Assembly (NCBI GenBank): GCA_034696485.1
Contig: JAQIWT010001187.1
Location: forward strand, 1 to 12,018
Length of the DNA stretch: 12,018 nt
Source of the DNA: Isohypsibius dastychi
Lineage: Eukaryota; Tardigrada; Eutardigrada; Parachela; Isohypsibiidae
Direction of reading: 5' to 3'
In this document: positions 8,177 through 12,018 of the stretch, one piece after another
How the letters are laid out: each line of letters opens with the position of its first letter
How positions within the stretch are numbered: the first letter of the stretch is position 1
Notes under the pieces: generated by a model
Database searches by the model: none
Told to the model about the DNA's origin: nothing
Seen by the model: the letters and a program-made list of their open reading frames with translations, nothing else
Program-made: the position numbers and the translations under genes

Positions 8177-9083
8177 AGTGATCTGGACCTGAGCGCGAAC
8201 TGATCTCTCAATCCTGATTGACTCCCATGATCTAGGCTCCCCCCACTGAGAACCACCGCTTCGCTGGTTGAAGCGAACCGGAGTTTTGAAATTGCAAGCA
8301 GATCAATCTGGTCGACTGTTCTCGATTGCTTCTACTTTGCTCTCCCTTCATCCTCCCATTATGAATTTCTAACAAGGTCTGCGTATCCCTCCTTGTCGCG
8401 GGAGGATGATCTGAGATCTGCATCCATCCCGCCGTCTGGATTGAAAGCAATGAATTTGATGAAGGATTCAAGGATTCAACTACTTAAGCGCAAGAAACTT
8501 CAGTAGACAACCGGCTCTTAGCCACTGGACAGAAAGTCCACCAAACTTTTAAGGCTACTCCTGCTTTAAACTTACAAACGCATTAGTGTGTTAGAACTTT
8601 AAGTTTCTTCACGCTTTTTGGGTCTAGTTGTCACAAGAAACTTCCGTAGAAAGTGGGCTACAGCTATTCGACACAACTCAATAGCCCAGGTTGTACAGGC
8701 TTTTGCCGCTTCATCCGAACGAATTGTGTAGAAATGGGGCACACCGAAGCTCGGTATTCCGACTCAATCTTCCCTCCTTTTCCGCAGCTCGCTCATAAAA
8801 CTCACTTGCTCTCGAAGTGATTCAAAAACACTGATTTCAATCCTTCTTTGACATATGATCATCGGAGTAGTTAGATCCGCTCAGGAACTTCTGTATCGTT
8901 GATACTTCATCAGAAGTCATCAAAAGATTACACAAACCTCGACCAGAAAAGGCAATGTCTCACAAAAGTAAAAGCGTATAACAATCTTGCTAAGAAAAGG
9001 AGCAGCGTTTGATCAAGAAAGAAAACAATTCAAATCGTAAGAACAACCGTCAAACAAGCCAAGCAAAGTTGACTTGAGAAGCA
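8177..9083. other. Long stretch without a recognisable gene
   Basis: It lies between the secreted-protein region and the 3' end of the RRM gene. A minus-strand frame at 8232-8471 is open, but nothing in it suggests a protein family. A small hairpin sits at 8257-8275. The right part should hold the 3' untranslated region of the RRM gene, but I see no clear AATAAA close to its stop. Confidence 0.35.
8257..8275. repeat. Small hairpin CGCTTC/GAAGCG
   Basis: CGCTTC (8257-8262) and GAAGCG (8270-8275) form a six-pair stem with a seven-base loop, GCTGGTT. Not followed by a T run and of unknown role. Confidence 0.35.
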
Positions 9084-10823
9084 CTAAAAGACTCCCCAAA
9101 CATCGAAGTTCCAGACAAAGGTCACTTTGAGTTGTCGCCGCGCATTCTCCTTCCCATTCATCTGCTGAATCGCCCGTGCGGGCCTGCGAACAAACAAAAG
9201 GTCATCTTCTCTGCTTTGACCGGAAGTCGGTGGCTTACCTCGTCATACGTGGCAAAGCCAATGCTCCCGAACCCACTGTGTTCTTTGGTAAAACGGTAAA
9301 CAATCTGCAGAAACAACTTTGTTTAGAACACATGAGCACACTTCCGGTTCACTTCTAACCTGAGCTTTTTCCACTTGACTGACTCTACGTAACATTTCTG
9401 CCAAGTCGTTCGCATCTTGCCCAGCGGAATGTCCGCCGACGGAAACACGATAGATGGACTGCTCCCCTTCACTGGAAGTGCTCCCATGTTGAAACTTACA
9501 GCTGACTACGAATCGACTTCCACTTCCGGTCGAACTTGGCGCAGGCTTCCTAGTAATGGTGGAGGCTGATTGTTTTAGAATCGGCAATACACGTGATCTT
9601 CGATATCCCATGCTTCGGGACAGATCCACAAAGATTCGGAACTCCTGAAATGGCGGCACGTAGAACTTGAAAGCGGCCACACTCTGCACGGCAGACACAC
9701 GTCGATGAAAGGTCACAAATCCAAAAAGTTCCATTTCCCCTTTAAGACATCTCCGTTAACTTGAATTCAGACGACATTCATGAAAAAAACTTATGGTTAA
9801 CTCCATGAATCTGCACTCGTTGGATCAGACAAAAAGGATAGAAGAGCTGGTATAGCTGGAGCAGACGAGTGCAGGTGGAAGCGTCAAAAGGAGAAAGTAT
9901 TAAATCGTCAAAAAGGAGAAAGTAGTCCAGTCTATACCGGACACTGACTGTATGTGTAGAGATTAGAGAATGACAGTTGTGAGTACGGATGGGCAAAAAA
10001 AACTGAAAAGTATCTAGAGATTGCGAAAATTCTCTGTTGACTCTGGTCTCCAGTCTGGAGAACAGAGTGGTCGTTATTTAACGGCGAAGGATCAACCAGA
10101 ATCATTCATCATTGGTCAGATGATTCTTTAAAGATGATTTTCTGAATTTCCTGCATTTTTACACAAGGCTCTAGAACTGGATATGAATTTCACGTTGTCA
10201 ATCCACATAAGCTTTATGAGAAAGTTATTGGGCTGATCGACTCGACGACGTAGTCATTGCCGAGGCAGATTGCAGGGGTTGGAAGTAGACGCTCTTCGAT
10301 ACTTTTAGCAAGAGAAACTTTCAACTGATCCCATAAAAGGTTAATGTGCGAGAACATAACCGAAAAGCAGCAATCTGCAAAAGTGGTGATCAGAATGTGA
10401 TCATCCCTGTTCCGCTCTTATCGCTCATCGGCAATTAAATGTCCATACTATTACTTGCAAAAACAGGACTCCAGATGATGAAAATTGCTCTGAAATACAA
10501 AGCTCATCTCCATCGGAACATCCGTTGTTTGTGATTCATATGAGGATGATCAAACAACCGACAGAAAACATTCTTGACTTCCGGTCAAGGTAGTGACATG
10601 TGTTTTGTTGGCTTGTTCGGACAAACAGATTTTTTACTATATCGAATCGTTTGGCGATGGCGGAACTTACATTTTCTGGCAAATGTTGAAAAACAAGGGA
10701 ACATGGTTCGCCGTGTTTTGGTAATCCTGAGGCATCACAAATGCGGAGATCAACTTTGTGGCCGTCGATGAACGTGATCTCACCACAAGCTACGGTGCAA
10801 TAGGTCACATTGGGAGAAGCCAT
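9084..10823 (-). CDS. RNA-binding protein with two RRM domains (PTB/hnRNP L-like)
   Basis: Five exons, 10823-10638, 9855-9791, 9750-9360, 9304-9249 and 9183-9084, join in phase into 265 codons plus TAG. The ATG follows a good acceptor (TTTTTCAG|AATGG), so an untranslated leader exon or a trans-spliced leader is likely. RRM1 (about 42-130) has SLVFQHLPEN, then FDILYQLFYPF, IQRVQI, FGFVTFHRRVSAVQ and FRIFVDLS. This order resembles the second RRM of PTB and hnRNP L proteins. A Ser/Thr/Pro-rich linker (131-183) follows. RRM2 (about 184-255) has YRVSVGG, DANDLAEMLRRV, HSGFGSIGF, ARAIQQMNG and QLKVTF. The product should bind RNA, probably as a nuclear splicing or RNA-stability factor. Two donors are ambiguous. 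GTAAGT at 10670 is stronger than the chosen GTAAAA at 10637 but would delete much of RRM1 helix 1. GTAAGC at 9238 is stronger than GTATGA at 9248 but breaks the frame. Introns can be as small as 40 bases. Confidence 0.75.
9882..9924. repeat. 24-base tandem duplication at a splice acceptor
   Basis: CGTCAAAAGGAGAAAGTA (9882-9899) is repeated with one extra A at 9906-9924. Read on the minus strand, each copy is a pyrimidine run (TACTTTCTCCTTTT), and both lie just upstream of the acceptor CTCCAG at 9856. The duplication therefore doubles the pyrimidine tract of that RRM-gene intron. Confidence 0.7.
10032..10067. repeat. Nested hairpin in RRM-gene intron
   Basis: CTCTGTT (10032-10038) pairs with AACAGAG (10061-10067). 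An inner TCTCC (10047-10051) pairs with GGAGA (10057-10061). It lies in the large intron 9856-10637. The rest of that intron shows no exon I can support. Confidence 0.4.
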
Positions 10824-10824
10824 T

Positions 10825-11243
10825 CTGAAAAAGGTCAAAGGACTTGCAGAAAACAGATTGCAAATTAACAGAGCGAAAGAGCTATGCAGCACGAAATTTA
10901 CAGATTTCAGAAATTCCGGAGGAGAGACGAATGCAGGTCAAATGACAGGCCTGCATTCAGATTAAATAGCCGAGCGTATCCGCAACGGTTGGAGGCTTTG
11001 GGGTGCAGAACCCAGGACCCTCATAGACGTACATGTCAATCAGGCTAAAACTAGTTGGAATCTGGTCTCAGCGCTAAATTGGAAGGGGAAATCCGTTGTG
11101 TCCTGAACTGACTTGTCAGTCGGGAAAATTCGATCGAGAAACTTTCAAGTCCCTCAAGTTCTCCGAAAATCTAAATCTTCCAATCCGCAAAAGTTGATCC
11201 AGTTGGAGTTTTCTGAATACTATAAACATATCCGGATATTGGA
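10825..11243. other. Spacer between divergent genes, probable promoter region
   Basis: The spacer separates the minus-strand RRM gene and the plus-strand gene at 11244, so it probably carries both promoters. It contains an inverted repeat (10929-10958) and a weak TATA-like TATTTAAT on the minus strand (10968-10961), about 140 bases before the RRM-gene ATG. TATAAA at 11221-11226 lies only 18 bases before the plus-strand ATG, too close to act as its TATA box unless translation starts elsewhere. No further gene is seen. Confidence 0.35.
10929..10958. repeat. Inverted repeat GAATGCAGG/CCTGCATTC
   Basis: GAATGCAGG (10929-10937) is a perfect reverse complement of CCTGCATTC (10950-10958), with a 12-base loop. 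It lies about 105 bases upstream of the RRM-gene ATG, next to a TATA-like sequence. It could be a binding site for a dimeric factor or a leader hairpin; this is inference. Confidence 0.55.
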
Positions 11244-11955
11244 ATGTCGGAGGAGAAGTCAACGGAAGACCAGAATCGGGAATTCGAAGAAACGCTTCGA
11301 ACCCTTCAGGAAGCTGAACAAGCGGAGGTACGGAATGAGAACGTTGCAAACCTAAAAAGTTATTCTGATCTCAATAATTTAAGCAAATATTGAGATCTAA
11401 AATTTTGTATTGCAGGCAAATCGTCGAAACGAGGAAGTGACGAGAATGCGAGGCAATCGTAATTAACGTCGTCAACGAAGCCGTACTCCATCTGGAAATC
11501 GCCAAAGACACCGTACCCCGACAAATCGGCATGAAAATCCGGATAACGTAGCTGCCAGAAGACCAGCTGGAGCAGCAGTTGTGGATCCCAGCAGTAACGG
11601 TCGCGGGGAAGATTCAGCGGCGAACGGACTTTCAGTTGAAAATCACCAACCGGAAATGAGAAGTTCAGTGCGATTTGGAGAGCTCGGGCATTTGGGAATT
11701 CAGCCAGAACAACGACCATATCCGGAAACAATTGTCGAATGGACGACTCGTTTGGCGACATTGCTGGGCCGTGGCCAAAGAACGTTCAAACAGATTAATC
11801 GGATGGAGGGAGAGACTGATGAAGCCAGGGATATTCGCGTTAGCCGACTTGGAAATCGGCTAGCTGAGGAAATTGTTGAGGAACGCCGCTGTACAGAACG
11901 AGAAAATCAACCGAAAGTGATGGAGTTGGTTTTGCTAACGGTGTTACGCTCGTAA
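11244..11955 (+). CDS. Coiled-coil/basic protein, unrecognised, with one in-frame TAA
   Basis: The ATG at 11244-11246 opens MSEEKSTEDQNREFEE and a Glu-rich coiled-coil run. The exon can end at GAG|GTACGG (11327) and join in phase, over an 88-base intron with acceptor TTGTATTGCAG, to 11416. That gives AEQAEANRRNEEVTRMRGNR, so the coiled coil continues naturally. A TAA follows at 11464-11466. The same frame then stays open to TAA 11953-11955: first basic (RRQRSRTPSGNRQRHRTP), then mixed (RPYPETIVEWTTRLATLLG), then charged and helical (GNRLAEEIVEERRCTEREN). The TAA may be a nonsense mutation, or may fall in a second intron (GTAATT at 11459 to CCAG near 11562). The basic middle recalls a nucleic-acid-binding protein or retroelement Gag, but I recognise no signature motif. 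Confidence 0.4.
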
Positions 11956-12018
11956 TGGTTATTACGCAGTTAACCTTGTTGGTGGTACCAACGCGCTCGT
12001 CTGCCGCATGTGTTCTAT
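11955..12018 (+). CDS. Start of a second open frame with hydrophobic leader, cut by window end
   Basis: An ATG at 11955-11957 overlaps the stop codon of the preceding frame (TAATG). It opens MVITQLTLLVVPTRSSAA and is still open at the last base. The hydrophobic run with a small-residue stretch resembles a signal peptide. The same frame is also open upstream of the ATG, so an alternative is that it is the true frame of the preceding exon after a frameshift. Only 21 codons are visible. Confidence 0.3.
   Translation, partial: MVITQLTLLVVPTRSSAACVL

Noticed and set aside
9778-9996. 72-residue minus-strand frame read as a separate gene
   Set aside because: Only its last third (from LYQLF) is coding, as exon 2 of the RRM gene; the remainder is intron.
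10574-10771. Plus-strand 65-residue frame
   Set aside because: Antisense of the first RRM-gene exon.
1-12018. tRNA, rRNA, CRISPR arrays, bacterial promoters or phage elements
   Set aside because: No cloverleaf with a GGTTCGA-type arm, no regularly spaced repeats with unique spacers, and no prokaryotic gene organisation were seen.
10900-12018. Long terminal repeat retrotransposon around the plus-strand gene
   Set aside because: No repeated terminal sequence, primer site or reverse transcriptase motif is visible in the window; only a vague Gag-like composition.

Overview
The window looks like nuclear DNA of a eukaryote, most likely a small-genome invertebrate animal. Coding stretches are short exons on the minus strand, split by compact introns (about 40 to 185 bases) with GT donors and pyrimidine-rich AG acceptors. 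There are TATA-like and AATAAA signals and relics of animal-type DNA transposons, and no ribosome binding sites or operons. The species cannot be named from sequence alone. Many coding stretches lack an ATG inside the exon, so the gene models below come from joining exons by hand and checking reading phase. They are predictions.

Layout. 1-640: non-coding with hairpins. 643-2577 (minus): a four-exon Tigger/pogo-type transposase with its DDD catalytic triad but one in-frame stop, probably a recently dead element. 2578-3430: non-coding repeats, including an 18-base tandem repeat. 3427-3933 (plus): an unrecognised reading frame broken by one TGA. 4017-4963 (minus): a probable multi-exon gene behind a TATA box, function unknown. 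5156-5795 (minus): a decayed fragment resembling a multi-copy, poorly characterised transposase-like family. 6238-7815 (minus): a five- or six-exon gene for a probable small secreted protein, with AATAAA just after its stop. 7911-8176: open reading on both strands, unresolved. 8177-9083: no gene seen. 9084-10823 (minus): the clearest host gene, a 265-residue protein with two RRM domains over five exons; the first RRM resembles the second RRM of PTB/hnRNP L proteins. 11244-12018 (plus): a coiled-coil/basic reading frame with one in-frame TAA, ending in a TAATG stop-start overlap with a second frame that leaves the window.

The genes do not form a pathway. This is a typical mixture of host genes and transposon debris. 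I found no convincing new biological system. The most useful leads are the RRM gene model, the secreted-protein gene, the transposase-like relic and the TAATG junction.
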